From: Entoloma clypeatum
Taxonomy: Eukaryota > Basidiomycota > Agaricomycetes > Agaricales > Entolomataceae
Assembly: GCA_963565915.1 (NCBI GenBank)
Contig: OY751492.1
Span: forward strand, 2,046,001-2,110,000
DNA: 64,000 bases
Direction: 5' to 3'
Shown here: positions 1-11,664 of the stretch, one piece after another
Position numbering within the stretch: position 1 is the stretch's first letter
Layout of the letters: every line of letters begins with the position of its first letter
Position numbers and translations under genes: made by a program
The notes under the pieces: model-generated
The model's input: the letters and a program-made list of their open reading frames with translations, nothing else
Databases searched by the model: none
Told to the model about the DNA's origin: nothing

Positions 1-1688
1 CCTGGAGCGATGAGTCTTTGGTTCGTCGTACTCAACCTGAATCGTATGTCTGAAATCCCCATGGGGCTTGGTCGTCCTAGGCGATTCCGCATTAAGCATC
101 TGCGCCTTTGCTGCAGAAGCCGAAGGCGGTGGACCAAACGGATCGTCGTCCACCCCGAGCCTCGGGCTCCCGTATCCCGGTCCTGGTGCCCGCTTGGCAG
201 AAGATGACGAAGCCACCGGGCCTGGACTGGACATTGATGTCGACAAATCCACGGACGAATCATAAAGATACTCGGGTTGAGCTGAATGACTTCTGGACCC
301 GGGCTCCGTCGCAGCAGCGCGATGGCCACTTCCAGTGGTGATGTAGTGACTTTGGCTCCGCCCGACGGCTGCTGCCTGAGAAGGATGCTGTTGAGAGGCC
401 GCCATAGCAGCAACCTTCATTTGCCTCTGATAAGCCAGACGCTTTTGCTGGTGTTGTTCCATGGCAGCACGTTCCAGCTGGTCGATGCTTCGTCCAAAAG
501 CGAGAGGTACGCCAATAGGTGGCGGAATTCCGTCTTTTGGTGTGGCATACGCCGCTAGCCAAGGGTGACGCATGACAGCCTCCAAGGAGCTGCGGCGGGT
601 GGGATCGGGAACAAGCATCATACCCAGGAGATCGCGGGCTTCGGCTGAGATGTAGTCCGGGAATGACAGAGGTGTGTTGACAATGTACTTGTAGAGAAGA
701 TTGATGTTGTCACCATCAGGATTGGCTGGATCGTCGTCGAACGGCAGATAACCAGCAAGCATAGCATAAAGGATGACGCCGCAGCTCCATATGTCGACAG
801 CGCTGCCGACATACAAGCCTTCGCTGATCACGAGTTCGGGAGCTGCGTAACAAGGACTCCCGCAGCTGGTCTGCATTAGGTCATCGGAACGGTGCTCGAA
901 ACGATTGGCAAAGCCAAAGTCGGTAATGATAACGTTGCGATGGCGGTCGAGGAGGAGGTTCTCGAGTTTGAGATCGCGGTGGACAATCTTCTTCTGGTGA
1001 ATGTACCATACGCCAGAAATGAGTTGCGAGAAGAGTTTTGCAGCGTCGCGTTCACGGAGATAGCGGTGGGCGAGGATGTGGTCGAAAAGTTCACCTCCCG
1101 AGGCGTACTCGAGAATGATGCCAATGTACTTGTCAGTCTCGATCACGTCGTAGAGGCGTACGATGTTAGGGTGCTTTAGAGTCTAAAAGATGCAAAAACG
1201 AAACGGGTGAGGCACGTAACACGTTTTTGTGATGAATGCTTGCTTACCCTCAAAACCTCTATCTCCCGCTCAACTTTCGACATCCGGACTGTATTGTCGA
1301 TGTTCCCCCGCCTTATGAGCTTCACTGCGACCTCTTCGCCCCATTGGCAATGGAGCCCGAGCTTAACTTTGCCAAACTCGCCTTCTCCGAGGGTCTGCAA
1401 GAGTAGGTAAGGGCCAAACTTGGGAATAGTTCGGCGGGGGTGAGCTGCGGCATAGGCCATCGCGGCTGGATGGGAATAGACATCGGTGTAAAGAGTCTGC
1501 TCTTCCCTGGAACCCGATGTGGGATGGTGCGATTGCTGGGGAGAGACAACGCTGTGGGATGCGCGTTGCTGGCGACGATGATGGGATGAAGATGGGGGTG
1601 GTTGTGAGGAGTGAACGGTAGCCGATACTGGGCGAGCTCCGGACGGGGAGTCCTGGGAGGGGATCTGGAGACTCGAGGAGGAATGCAT
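1..1688 (-). CDS. Kin4/Ppk1-type serine/threonine protein kinase (C-terminus beyond the window)
   Basis: Two exons are visible: 1688-1248 and 1182 to beyond base 1, joined across a GTAAGC...TTTTAG intron (1247-1183) that keeps the frame. The 541 visible residues begin with a ~90-residue Ser/Gln/His-rich leader. The kinase domain runs from ~94 to ~357: GEGEFG glycine loop (101-106), VAVK lysine (123), HRD (215-217), DFG (235-237) and APE (261-263), so all catalytic residues are present. A Gln/Ser/Pro-rich tail follows and continues past the edge. The glycine-loop context (FGPYLLLQTLGEGEFGKVKLG-like) is that of the fungal CAMKL group containing yeast Kin4/Frk1; Kin4 acts in the spindle position checkpoint. 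That function is inferred from family only. A Met at 1751 is also in frame; 1688 was chosen because the extra residues look like leader sequence. Confidence 0.9.
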
Positions 1689-1793
1689 TGCTGAACGTGC
1701 AGCTGCTACCTTGACAAGTGGCAGATGGAGACAAAACCAACCAACGTGCAATATTACATAAATAAAAAATATAACATCACACTATAGTATGAC

Positions 1794-2268
1794 TTATAAC
1801 AACGCCATGACCGCTCCAATAGCTCCGAGAAACACACCCTCCGCCCTCAGATTACCTGCGTCGTTGCGTGCAGTAGTTGTGGGCATTGGGGTAGGGGTAG
1901 TAGGCGGACTCTGGCTCGTGATAGGGGCAGGTTGAGTAATGGTCCCTGCAAGAGTGGTTGCTGGGCTGGTAACGGTACCGGTGGAAAGCACAGAAGAGAT
2001 CGATGATATGATTGACGACAGCATGCTCGTCCTATTAGGTGTAAAATCGCGAGTACAGAACCTAAAAAACCCTAGACTCTTACCCTGGGATCTCTTCAGT
2101 CGTCGAGGTCGCCTGCTTCATCGTTGTCTCCGTGTTCGCAGTGGTTGTCTCCCCGGTCGCAGTGGTAATTTGCCCAATCGCAGTAGCCGTCTGCGTTACG
2201 GTGACCTGTCCATTCGCAGCAAGGGCAGTCAACAAGAATGTTCCGGCGGTGTACTGAGCCAATTTCAT
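1794..2268 (-). CDS. Small secreted, GPI-anchored Ser/Thr-rich protein
   Basis: Two exons, 2268-2084 and 2031-1794, are separated by a 52-base GTAAGA...AATAG intron and give 140 residues. The N-terminus is a classical signal peptide (MKLAQYTAGTFLLTALAANG), followed by a long Thr/Ser-rich stretch expected to be O-mannosylated. The C-terminus has a small-residue omega site region (NDAGN) followed by a hydrophobic tail ending VFLGAIGAVMALL, the layout of a GPI attachment signal. No enzyme domain is visible, so a wall or plasma-membrane structural or adhesive role is inferred from architecture only. A Met 30 bases upstream is in frame, but the signal peptide argues for 2268. Confidence 0.8.
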
Positions 2269-3205
2269 AGTAACGTGCCTCAAAGCGTCACCTAACATTG
2301 ACCTCTTTTATAGCTGGTAACAGATGACGGAAGAAACTACGTCAGGACATGACCAATATACAACAGGAAACTAACCGTCTTGCCAATGCTGCGGGCTGCG
2401 CCTTTCAAGTTCTCAGTTTGTTGTTTCTCCCTCCATTCAAGTCACAACCTTTCAATGTAGTTACCAGCTGGCATTGAGGGCCCCAGGAGACGAGTGTTTG
2501 GCCAGTTTCGCGCCCCCGGAAGCGACTTTTGTCTGTCCTAAAAATGTAGAGTCCCCTTTCTGGTGGCTATGTGGATGACGGGCTATGAATAGAAGTCAAA
2601 CTCACACCTGCCTCGTCGTGCGATTCCTTCATGTCTATCAGCAGGGCAAAATACGCGACGAAAACAAAAAGGATTCTCTCACCAGAAATATAGTTGGTGA
2701 TTTCTTCTCGTTTTCACGGTTTTCACCCATAACCCCTACCACACGCACGCACGCAACGCCGATACAGATGCTCACAACGAATGCGCAGCAAATGTCGTAA
2801 CACCGAGGATTTATGCTCCTGGAGTCTCGTCTGTTGGAGTGGACTTCCGAGGTTGGTAGGCAATGTCTCGCAGGGAACCGTAGTGGTATGTGTTCGCACT
2901 AGAATATTCCTCAGCCGCTGCGCGGCACATTTGTTTGGCCCTTCCCTTCTTCTGAGCCTCGGGTGACTAGTGCCTCGTGAGACCTCGGAGAACTTTGCCC
3001 GGTCCTGCCATCGTCCTGGTGAGGGGGAAACCTCACCATCATACAGACGTCTTTCGAGGGAGTTACTTGAATTCTGTGTCAAGCATCATGCATCAAGCAT
3101 CATGGGCGCTGCAAATATGACAATTTCGGGGCCGTCGGTATCAATCTGAGCAGCGAGTCGGTTGGTGTAATCGCCTTACCCCGGCTTACGCAGTACGTGG
3201 CGGCG
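2269..3205. other. Intergenic, no gene seen
   Basis: No reading frame here shows domain features, signal peptide or convincing splice structure. It holds the upstream region of the GPI-protein gene. I see nothing else I can support. Confidence 0.5.
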
Positions 3206-3723
3206 GTTTAAAGAGGATCCCCCTTAATAGGTGGGAAGGCCGTCTCGAAAAATCCCTTTCCATGTCCGAACCATATTGTGCGGTACGTGTCCGAACCGCA
3301 AACCGGCCACATCCGAAGGTCCCAGATGTGATCCAGCCTCCAAAAACGCCAATTTTTGCGGCGCTGCCGCGCAAATGCCGTTTTCACATCTCAAAATGAT
3401 ACCACTATTAGATCCCTCCTTCACGAACAATACCATAGCCTCCTGAACCGTCTATGCCCTTCACCTTTATCAAAAAGCTCCTTGAAGCTCTGGTAATCAG
3501 TATATCTAGATGGTCCATGGTGTGCTACTATCCAAATCGTGTATCTCTACTTCTAGGTAGGAGGAAGGTTAGCTTTGGCGCGCTGAAGCGCTGATTTATT
3601 GTGCTCATGGTGGGCGGCGTCGTGTCCGAACTTTTGATCTGGGCTCCCTGCGGCAGGCCATTTGTCCGAACCGCAAACGGGTCGAGACGGCTTTCCCACC
3701 TATTAAGGGGGGTTCCTGTTTAA
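3206..3723. mobile_element. Non-autonomous TIR element (MITE-like), ~506 bp
   Basis: The left end (3212-3249) and right end (3681-3717) are imperfect inverted repeats sharing CCCCTTAATAGGTGGGAA and GCCGTCTCGA. Both ends are flanked by GTTTAA (3206-3211 and 3718-3723), a possible target duplication; its TTTAA or TTAA core would suit a TTAA-type transposase. GTCCGAAC recurs at least four times inside, twice extended to GTCCGAACCGCAAAC near each end in direct orientation, which looks like subterminal binding repeats. There is no coding capacity. Confidence 0.65.
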
Positions 3724-4125
3724 TGTGGTAGCTTTTTTGCTGGCAGGTTTACGTTCCCAGTTATTATGTTCCAGAAGGCTCGAGATGGCCGTTGGCCATC
3801 ACATTTGCCCGAATGTGCTTAGCAGCAACTTGAATTTCGTCTGTCAACGAAAGTCGTACTAGGCGCGTACCTATTGGCGAGGCACAACATCTTTAGTTGA
3901 TTGATGCTGGATCAAGCCGATGTGTTACCTTACCCTGTTCAAGTAATCAAACCATTAACAGCCTTTAACGCCTTCCGTACAGGGCTGTAAGCCTGCAAAC
4001 ACATCCACCGTCGAAGACCGCCCACGACGGCCAGGAACGCCATGATAAATTTACAAGGCACATTGGGACGTTCTGCACGACCAGCACAATGGATGCCTCG
4101 ATATGCTTTGTGCCTTTGCCTTGGG

Positions 4126-4131
4126 TATAAA
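4126..4131 (+). promoter_or_regulatory. TATA box of the secreted-protein gene
   Basis: TATAAA lies 114 bases upstream of the ATG at 4245, in GGGTATAAAGCC. Pyrimidine-rich CCCCCCTCGCTCTT follows at about 4170, typical of the start region of strongly expressed fungal genes. Confidence 0.5.
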
Positions 4132-4244
4132 GCCTGACGAGAGCAGGCTTTTGATAGCAGTGCGCCAGCCCCCCTCGCTCTTGTAACTTGTTCAATTCGT
4201 CCTCACCGACAATCCTCTTGCTCCCCGCATCAATCAGTTCAAAG

Positions 4245-5018
4245 ATGAAGTTTGCCGCTATCCTGGGTGCTGCTGCTGCTGCTGTTTCGGTCGGCGTAAC
4301 AGGTGTTGGAGCCTCGCCTTTCACAATCACCCTGGACGACGGACAGATCCGCGGCTATCTTGGTTGGGACCTCAGCGCCGGAAACAAGTACGGCGCACCC
4401 CAGGCGCCATGGAACTCGGGTGGCAAGCCTGGCTGGTATTTGGGCAACCAGCCCGAGAAGTTCCCTGACTTGCCCTGTCTGAAGCCCGGAGGGGTAAGAG
4501 ATATTTTTCTTCGTCGTGTCGTGCTGCTCACTGACGCTAACTTATAGCGCATTTGCAAATTCCTCAATTGGCTTCCGTTCCAATGGTTGCACTGCCCCAC
4601 ACCTCCTCCCGCATCGGACGGCTATCAGCAAACCTTTAGCAACCTCACGGGAGCTACACAGGCCGCCGATTACCTGACATATGGGCTGGTCGATACCATC
4701 ACCGGTGGGTTGCTCTTCATCCTTGCTTTTCCTTGAAACTGACAGGAAGTGCAGACTGCAAGGCCATGTGCAACAGCGTCACTGGATGCAAGTTCATCAA
4801 CAGTATGAACCTTATCCCCCTTCATAATTCTTGCGTTTACAATAGCCTGCTCGTTAGCTTACCACGACGTGAACGGAAAGGGAGGAAGCACCCAACTCAC
4901 CTGTTCCTTATTCTCCCTATGCCACGATGCTTCCGACGCCGTTAACAGAGGCGGGCAGAGTCAACCCGATGGTTCTATTGACTATATCACCAATAGCGAC
5001 GGATTCTGCAAAGCTTGA
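4245..5018 (+). CDS. Secreted protein like the fruit-body specific proteins of agarics
   Basis: Four exons (4245-4493, 4548-4704, 4746-4802, 4858-5018) give 207 residues with every intron in phase. A signal peptide (MKFAAILGAAAAAVSVG) precedes a Cys-containing mature part. Family-like motifs are DCKAMCNSVTGCKFINTYHD, NGKGGSTQLTCSLFS and a C-terminal TQPDG/YITNSDGF-type end. I recall this layout from proteins annotated as fruit-body specific in Agaricomycetes, which have no established biochemical role. Fruit-body or surface expression is inference. The start is fixed by the signal peptide. Confidence 0.8.
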
Positions 5019-5339
5019 ACTTGAGCCTTTCTTGTCAAGTAAATTTTTGTCTCCTTTTTGGGCTGTAGGTTTTCTTGTCGGTTAGTTAAAACTTTGTGTG
5101 TAACTTTTAGTGAAAGTATTGGGGTTTTTGGCAATGGAATTTCCTTCCAAACTACGCCGGCTCGCGCTGAAGGTAAACGTTAAACGCCAACACTTTGCCT
5201 ATCAATATATGTAAGACTGGTGATGAAATACACTGTCATTGAATTAAAACGTGTCGGTGACATTAGAAGACTGGAGAAACATCGAATGGTATGATATCTA
5301 AAGAGGATGATAAGAATTCTTGCAAAGGATACACACCAA
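5019..5339. other. Convergent 3' intergenic region
   Basis: This lies between the secreted-protein gene and the 3' end of LCL3. It is AT-rich with no reading frame I can support. Confidence 0.5.
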
Positions 5340-6523
5340 TCAGAGGCGCAATAGACGTCTGAACCATCCTTTTACAGGCACATTTTTCGTACGTTTTTGA
5401 GTTTCTTCTAAAGATTGAGAACTGGTGATACGACGCTTGTACTCAGCAGGAGTCTCGGCAGTCCTGCCATGCTTCCACATCCCACGCTTCGATCTTCTAT
5501 GTAGTACGGAAGGAAAGTCGGTCATTCAAAAAGAAATATACATGCAGGGACCGGGGAGAAAAATGCGTACTTTGCTTCTGCCTCGAGCCGCAAAAACTCT
5601 TCTTTACCCTGTTCTCCATATTCCGCACCAGCCTTAACCTTCGTTGAAAACGCCGTATACAGAGACTGTAGTTTCATGGCATACCTGTTCGTATACAGTC
5701 CCCCATCCCGCCCTGAGCATCTCTACTGATAGGTTCTTGCCAGATACCAAAGCTCCAGGGAGTATTCTAGGCGACAACGCAACGTTGGCTACCTGAAGAA
5801 GGTCAAAATAAGGGGGGAAACGGTCCGGAGGGGACCTACCACGCGTGAATACTGATCCCGGCGAAGTAGTTGACAATGAACCTTTCTATTCAAGATCGTT
5901 TCGCGAAGCCATGCGAGGCTTTCCTCCGCAAAGGGTTGGCCGGGGCGGCCAAAATGAGCGCCCTGACATGCAGTTTTAACATTTTCAAGTTCTTCTGGGC
6001 CGTCGCCATGTTGAGGAGAAAATTTTGTACCTCTGGTGCATCTACTCCAGCGATCCGGATATGAAGAGTTTTGTCTTTGAGAGCTGATAGATAGTCCTTC
6101 TCAATTTGTGAAGCAGATAATGTGTAGCGGACACACCTTTATTGGTAGAGGGTATACGCCTGAATTTCAGCGGCCAACTCCACCCAATCCCAGGCGTGTG
6201 GTATAACCGAAAGTTGTCCCCGTCACCTACACTGTTCGGTCAGTCAGCACCGTTTCAACGGAGGAGACCTTGAGCTCTTACGCAGTGACTACGCCTTTAA
6301 TCCAGCGTCTCTTTGCAAAGACGTCGGGTGTAATCCAATCGCTGTTCCGCAACCTCTTTCCATAACGAGTGTAGAGGAATATTGCCGACAAGGTCGCGGC
6401 GGAACCCAATGTAAACGTCAACGCCAATAGGTGTGGTGGTGGTGGTGGTGGTATTGCCTCCAGCTCTCGTCGCAACCGCGCCAGCCGGTCGTCTTCGCGC
6501 GGAGGCGGCGGTGGATTGCTCAT
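5340..6523 (-). CDS. LCL3: Probable endonuclease LCL3 (staphylococcal-nuclease fold)
   Basis: Seven exons can be read: 6523-6282, 6231-6137, 6083-6031, 5962-5840, 5792-5685, 5632-5571 and 5496-5340, with introns of 47-74 bases. The product is 279 residues. A polyproline/acidic N-terminus precedes one transmembrane segment ([20 protein letters not shown]), then the SNase domain. Nuclease signatures are [14 protein letters not shown], the [11 protein letters not shown] strand (Arg and Glu matching Arg35 and Glu43 of staphylococcal nuclease) and DQYSRV (Arg matching Arg87), then [19 protein letters not shown] and [10 protein letters not shown]. All expected catalytic residues are present. LCL3 is a membrane-anchored, Ca-dependent-type nuclease reported at mitochondria and linked to lifespan in yeast. 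It is head-to-head with TAH18. Confidence 0.92.
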
Positions 6524-6607
6524 GCCAATGTGATTTAGACTTGCAGCTCTTGCCAGATCGGGATGTGCCAGTGTGACTTGTTATCTGATAACAACTTGCC
6601 TCAGTGA
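6524..6607. promoter_or_regulatory. 84-bp bidirectional promoter between LCL3 and TAH18
   Basis: The two start codons are only 84 bases apart on opposite strands, so both genes must share this spacer, possibly with overlapping 5' ends. No TATA box is evident. Co-regulation is an inference from spacing. Confidence 0.6.
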
Positions 6608-8851
6608 ATGGGTCGTCCTCTCATTCTCTATGCCACCGAAACAGGTAATGCACGAGACGTCGCGGATCGTATAGCACGACAATGTCGGCGTATCGCATGT
6701 CAGTGCCGAGTGCTGAGCATGGACGAGTACTCTCCCGTGCGTTTGTCTCGACTGTTGGACACATAGTACAAGTTGCTAAACAAGGTCACAGCCTGAACTC
6801 ATTTCCGAAGACCTAGTCATCTTTGTTGTTTCAACAACAGGTTCTGGCACAGAACCTCGATCCATGACGGCCTTATGGAGGATGCTTCTGCGCGCTGACC
6901 TTCCAAGCGACCTATTTGAGGACCTCCCCTTCGCCGTCTTTGGGTTGGGAGACACAGCGTACGAGAAATTCTGCTGGGCCGCGAAGAAGCTGGGACGACG
7001 AATGAACAGTCTTGGGGCTGTGGAAATATGTGAACGCGGCGAAGGCGACGACCAACATCATCTCGGGTAAGTAGCCCCTGCATACTGAGTGTTCCTACCT
7101 CTTAAACAAGCCTTCTAGTATAGAATGGGCATTGCAGTCTTGGATGGACAAACTCCTACGAGCCTTGTTACGATTATATCCATTGCCTCCCGCAACAAAG
7201 CTGATTTCCGACGAAGAAATACCTCCGGCGCGAGTGTCCATGGAAGAAGCGACGGCCGAAGCATTCAAACGTTGCAGTGACCCTCTCGACGATGAGAAGG
7301 AATTTCACACAGCTACTGTCAAAGTCAACAAGCGGATCACGGCAGACGATTGGTACCAAGATGTTCGACACCTTGAATTTGACTTTGCAGATGACATCCA
7401 GTAAGTCGAACATGACTCTCGGAAGTGACTGCTGATTTTATGCTCTCTGTCTCAAGATATTCTCCAGGAGATGTTGCTGTCATACATCCAGTCGCATCGG
7501 CAAATGAGGTTGAAACATTTCTGACCACCATGAACTGGGGTAATGCTGTGGACAGCCCACTGGAAATAAAACGCACAATGGAAGGTACGTCTTTATTATA
7601 ATCTTACCTTCTATCCAAGATCTTACCAACATCAGACCAGTCTTTGCCTGACCATCTACCACGCATCTCGACCCTTGGAACCCTCTTCACCCGCTATCTG
7701 GACTTCAACGCCGTACCGCGTCGTTCCTTCTTTGAATACCTTCGCTACTTCACCACCGATGAACTTGAACGGGAAAAGATCGGCGAGTTCCTCTCCATCG
7801 AGGGTGTGGTGAGACTTTTCGCCTCTCCATTTAACGGGGTTTCCTAAATTTTCCAATTAGGATGAATTATATGACTACTGCTACAAAGTCCGACGGACAA
7901 TCCAAGAAGTCCTTGCCGACTTCCGTCATGTTCGAATCCCTAAAGAATATATTTTCGACGTTTTCCCGCCCATGCGTCCTCGGCAATTCTCGATTGCTAG
8001 CTCCGTCAAGGTATCTTGTCGTATATATCGTCAAGTGACTTATTCAATGGTTCCATTTTCTTTTCTGCAGAAATACCCCAAGCAAATCCAACTATGCGTA
8101 GCTATCGTTCGCTATCGCACAAAATTGCGGGTACCAAGACGGGGAGTCTGCACCACCTTCCTTGCCGCCCTATGTCCTGGTTAAAATTCCTGTTCTTGAT
8201 CGCAATATTCACTGCCTTATGCCGCTATCTCAGGAGATACATTACGCATCAGCATTAAAAAAGGCCTGTTGAAACTGCCTCCGGACCCTCGAATACCTGT
8301 GATCTGCGTTGGACCGGGCACTGGAGTGGCCCCGATGAGATCGTTGATCGAAGAACGCATATGCAATGGGTCTTCTCGTGTGTTTTGAATCTTGTTTCCT
8401 CTAAAGAAGTAACTTCATAAAATGATAGTGAACACCCTCTATTTTGGATGTCGCTCTGCAACCAAGGATGAGCACTATGGTGCCGAATGGCGTCTGCTAT
8501 CTTCACAAGGCAATGTATCATTCAGAGTCGCACATTCTCGGGATGGTCCCGAAGGGGTGAAACGGACGTATGTGCACGATCTTATAAGAGAAGACGCGGA
8601 GAAAATATGGGACCTCCTCGATAAAGGAGCTTGGGTGTATATTTCCGGGTGAGGTCATCGTTTCCTTTACCATAAAGGCAGTGGAACAGTACTGAGACCG
8701 CCACAGGTCCTCGAACAAGATGCCAGCAGGTGTCAAGGATGCGATTAGCTTCGCTGCGGAGAGTCATGGTGGATTTTCAGCGGTTGACGCGAAGAAGTAT
8801 GTGGAGGGTATGATTAGAGAAGGACGGTTGTTGGAGGAGTGTTGGACTTGA
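6608..8851 (+). CDS. TAH18: NADPH-dependent diflavin oxidoreductase Tah18 (NDOR1)
   Basis: Ten exons can be joined in phase (6608-6736, 6792-7066, 7119-7400, 7457-7584, 7636-7808, 7861-8010, 8071-8179, 8234-8377, 8429-8648, 8707-8851), giving 584 residues, the normal family length. Order: FMN flavodoxin domain ([14 protein letters not shown] near the N-terminus; VSTTGSG and [19 protein letters not shown]), FAD-binding domain ([20 protein letters not shown]), NADPH domain ([30 protein letters not shown]) and a C-terminal aromatic end (EECWT). Tah18 passes electrons from NADPH through FAD/FMN to Dre2 for cytosolic Fe-S assembly. It looks intact. The short NADPH-domain exons rest on consensus and splice sites. 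Confidence 0.93.
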
Positions 8852-8996
8852 GAATAATAGAGAGCAAACTTAGCGAATCAAAATTAGTGAGGCGACTTAG
8901 AGTCGCGGAGTTGGGCATTTTGTTGACTGATGGCCACAGGAATCAGATCAATTAGATCTTTATGTTCACCACAACCAGTGCCAACCACCATAGACA

Positions 8997-9924
8997 ATGG
9001 ACTCACCCTTGAACTTGAATGGCATCTGCCCTTTCTATCCCTCGATTCTCCTCCCCGCTCTGCCCGCCAACAATGAACCCCCGATTCAAAGCAAGCCCTT
9101 CGCTCAACCCACCTGCAACATCAATTCGTATGATGGTCCTGATGATAGACTCCCCCCAATCGTGGGTACCTCTGATGCTTACCTTCCGATTCTACGTCCC
9201 ACCTTGGAGACACCCATGCCGACCGCCAGTGAATCCTGCGCACAACCCACGTGCAACGTTAAGGCTATCCATGGCGACCTTCCACCAGAGGCGACGCAAC
9301 AAAACACCCAGTCATTCGCCAGCAACTGGGCCCGCCTGTGGTCTTCGTCCCAGGCTCTGTTCGGTCGGCTGTGCCGTTTCTCAAAGGCGATATCAACTTC
9401 TTCGTCTCTCCGCGTAGCATTGATCTATATCACACGGTCACAAAATGGCTTAAATGGCTTGGCGGCATCTACAAAGGATATGGAGGGGCCCTTTGGCTCT
9501 ACCGGTGGTCGAAGGTGAGAGTCAAGCTAATGGATAGCTCCACACCTTTTTGATTTGCAATCAGGGGACGACGGCTCAATCAACCACTCGAACGTGTACG
9601 GGGCAGCGTGTCACCAACGTTCAAATCTTCGTGTGTCCTTATGTTCCCAGTGCCTTCTTCCAGTCGTCGCTCATGCAATTCTGGACACAGGTCGATGGCT
9701 CAAAGGTATTCCAACGTGAAGATTATCAAGTTACCAACAGATATGAACGTGGCAACACCAAAGTCACCTACCAAGCAGAAGGTTGGCTCGTCAGCAGCTC
9801 TTGCTATCAACTTCTGACGCCTTCTACTTTATGGACATCCGACTCTCGCCCTTATACTCGCACAGTGACCGGAAGCCATAAATTAGGCGGCTCGCCACGC
9901 AAACGTTTAAGAAGGAAGCATTAA
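8997..9924 (+). CDS. Hypothetical spliced gene, structure uncertain
   Basis: An open frame starts at ATG 8997 and contains a repeated motif (FAQPTCNI / CAQPTCNV). A different frame across ~9290-9514 (KGDINFFVSPRSIDLY, TKWLKWLGGIYKGYGG) also looks coding and ends at a good GTGAGA donor (9515). A 50-base intron ends in AATCAG, after which an open frame runs to a stop at 9924 with a basic end (PRKRLRRKH). I could not find a canonical intron joining the first two parts, so the model is incomplete. No domain is recognised; it may be an orphan or decayed gene. It begins ~145 bases after TAH18. Confidence 0.35.
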
Positions 9925-10111
9925 GTGAAAGAATAATTCTCTATTTTCTTGCCGCAGATCTTTTCCTCATCAATTCTCTGTCGCCTCTGCCCGTGGTTTC
10001 GATTCTGAAATGCAATACTCAGCTGCGGCCCTTCCACTCCCCCAATCTGGATGCGTGGGACCCTTCCAAGGTGTCGTTGATATGTCGGCCGGATTCATGC
10101 GGGGGTTCGTC

Positions 10112-10470
10112 GAGTGTGTGTGTGTCGCGGGGGGGTCGTCGGTTGAGATGCGACCTGCACCTTAATGGCCGCCGTCTCGTGCGGATTCCGGTGATCTTGC
10201 CACAACCTTCCTTCCTCCTTTGGCCCATCACTGTTGTAACATCGTGTGTGTGTGTTGAGGGGGGTCGTCGGTTGAGACGCGACCTGCACCTTTATGGCCA
10301 CCGTGTCTTGTGAATTCCAGTGATTCTGCCACGAATATTCCTCCTCCGTTCCATCACGGTTGCGACATTGCGCGTGTGTGTCGAGGGGGGTCGCCGGTTG
10401 AGAGGCGACCTGCACCTTTATGGCCACCGTGTGAATTCCAGTGATCCCGTCATACAACATTCATCAACCC
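10112..10470. repeat. Three imperfect tandem copies, period ~126-129 bp
   Basis: Units begin with a GTGTGTGT run and G-tract and share GGTTGAGA/C/G, GCGACCTGCACCTT and ATGGCC(A/G)CCGT. The anchor GTCGYCGG starts at 10135, 10264 and 10390. The copies diverge by substitutions and short deletions. Each unit carries an alternating GT tract next to a 5-7 base G-run. No coding role is evident. Confidence 0.8.
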
Positions 10471-11659
10471 CAGCATCGAGGACAGACTATCTCATTGGCC
10501 TCCAACTATCGCTTCCCACCAATTTGCGGACCGATCGCGACTCGCATGGGCTCGGCAAAGATAAACCGAATCTGCTTTGAATCCAAGTTGAGATCTCACG
10601 AAGACACAAAGACAGGTTTCTACAGCGACAATGCCTTTAGGGAAGGATTAGAAAGGGAAGCGCGCCCCTTTTCTGAACCTTCCCAACAGACAATGCCGCA
10701 GGAAACCCTGGGTAAGCCTCTTTTGGTTCACCCACGACATCTGCAATGAACGAAACTGACTTTGCTGACTTCTCATGCAGACGCAGATGCCATACTACAG
10801 GCTGGCCCTGTGCAATTGTGTTGTATCCTCGCACACTTACTCTTCAATTCATCAAAGAACTCTTCAAGTCGGGTGGCGCCCATACCATCATCATTTCAAT
10901 CTTTCTACTCAAGATTTATCGCCCGCATCTTCTCGGCTTCTCGTTTCGGCCCCAGCCTCAGTCTCCTTCCAGCCTCCGTCGTGGTCTGCTTCTGCTTCAT
11001 CCCGGCCTCTGCCTCCTTTTCTTGATCTGCCTTGCCCCGGCCACAATCTCCACTTGCTGTCTATCATGTCCCTGTGATCTCATCTAATGTAATATTATCA
11101 TCTTTCATTTGCTTGTATTTTTCGGCAATATATCTCTTTTCGGGCTCGTTTCGTTCTATTAAACCTCAACAACTCTTCAATCCGCTCAGGGTGTTTCCCG
11201 CAGAATGAGATCCAGATCAGTAAAGCCAACACTAATCATTTTATGATGAAACCATGACTGCGCGACTCGTCAATGAGCAAGCTGGAAGGTCATTCGAGTG
11301 GTCTGTGCCACAAAGGTTTCTCCAGTTGCAAAATATAGCATAGGGATGAATAGTTTGATTCTTAGATAGGTTTGTAGGTTGATGAAGTGCTTAGTCTAGA
11401 GTTCAACTAAAGCCTATCACGTTTGTGTCATCCATACTAATGATTCTGATTCGTATCTTGTTTCGACGCAATAGTTAACCTTGTCCAGTAGAACCCTGCA
11501 TGCTCTCTGGTGGTGTTTCTGGTGGGCTTGGGAGTGCACTCCTGGAACGCCATCCCACCAACCAGAGCACAATCCAGCCATCCCGATGCTCATGCGGAGT
11601 TGGTCTCTGCGATTTGTTCGGTGTCGCTCTCGTGTCTGTCGTTCCGAGGTATATTGGAA
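10471..11659. other. Intergenic, no confident gene
   Basis: Short frames around 10441-10710 and 10781-11087 could be joined by a GTAAGC...CATGCAG intron (about 10711-10780). Their composition is Ser/Pro-rich with no domain or signal peptide and several frames are open at once, so I do not call a gene. The last 600 bases are AT-rich up to the copia-1 insertion site. Confidence 0.4.
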
Positions 11660-11664
11660 GACAC

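Noticed and set aside
9993..10460. Overlapping long reading frames on both strands
   Set aside because: They arise from the tandem repeat and its GT/GA-rich units; frames repeat the same short peptide and have no other support.
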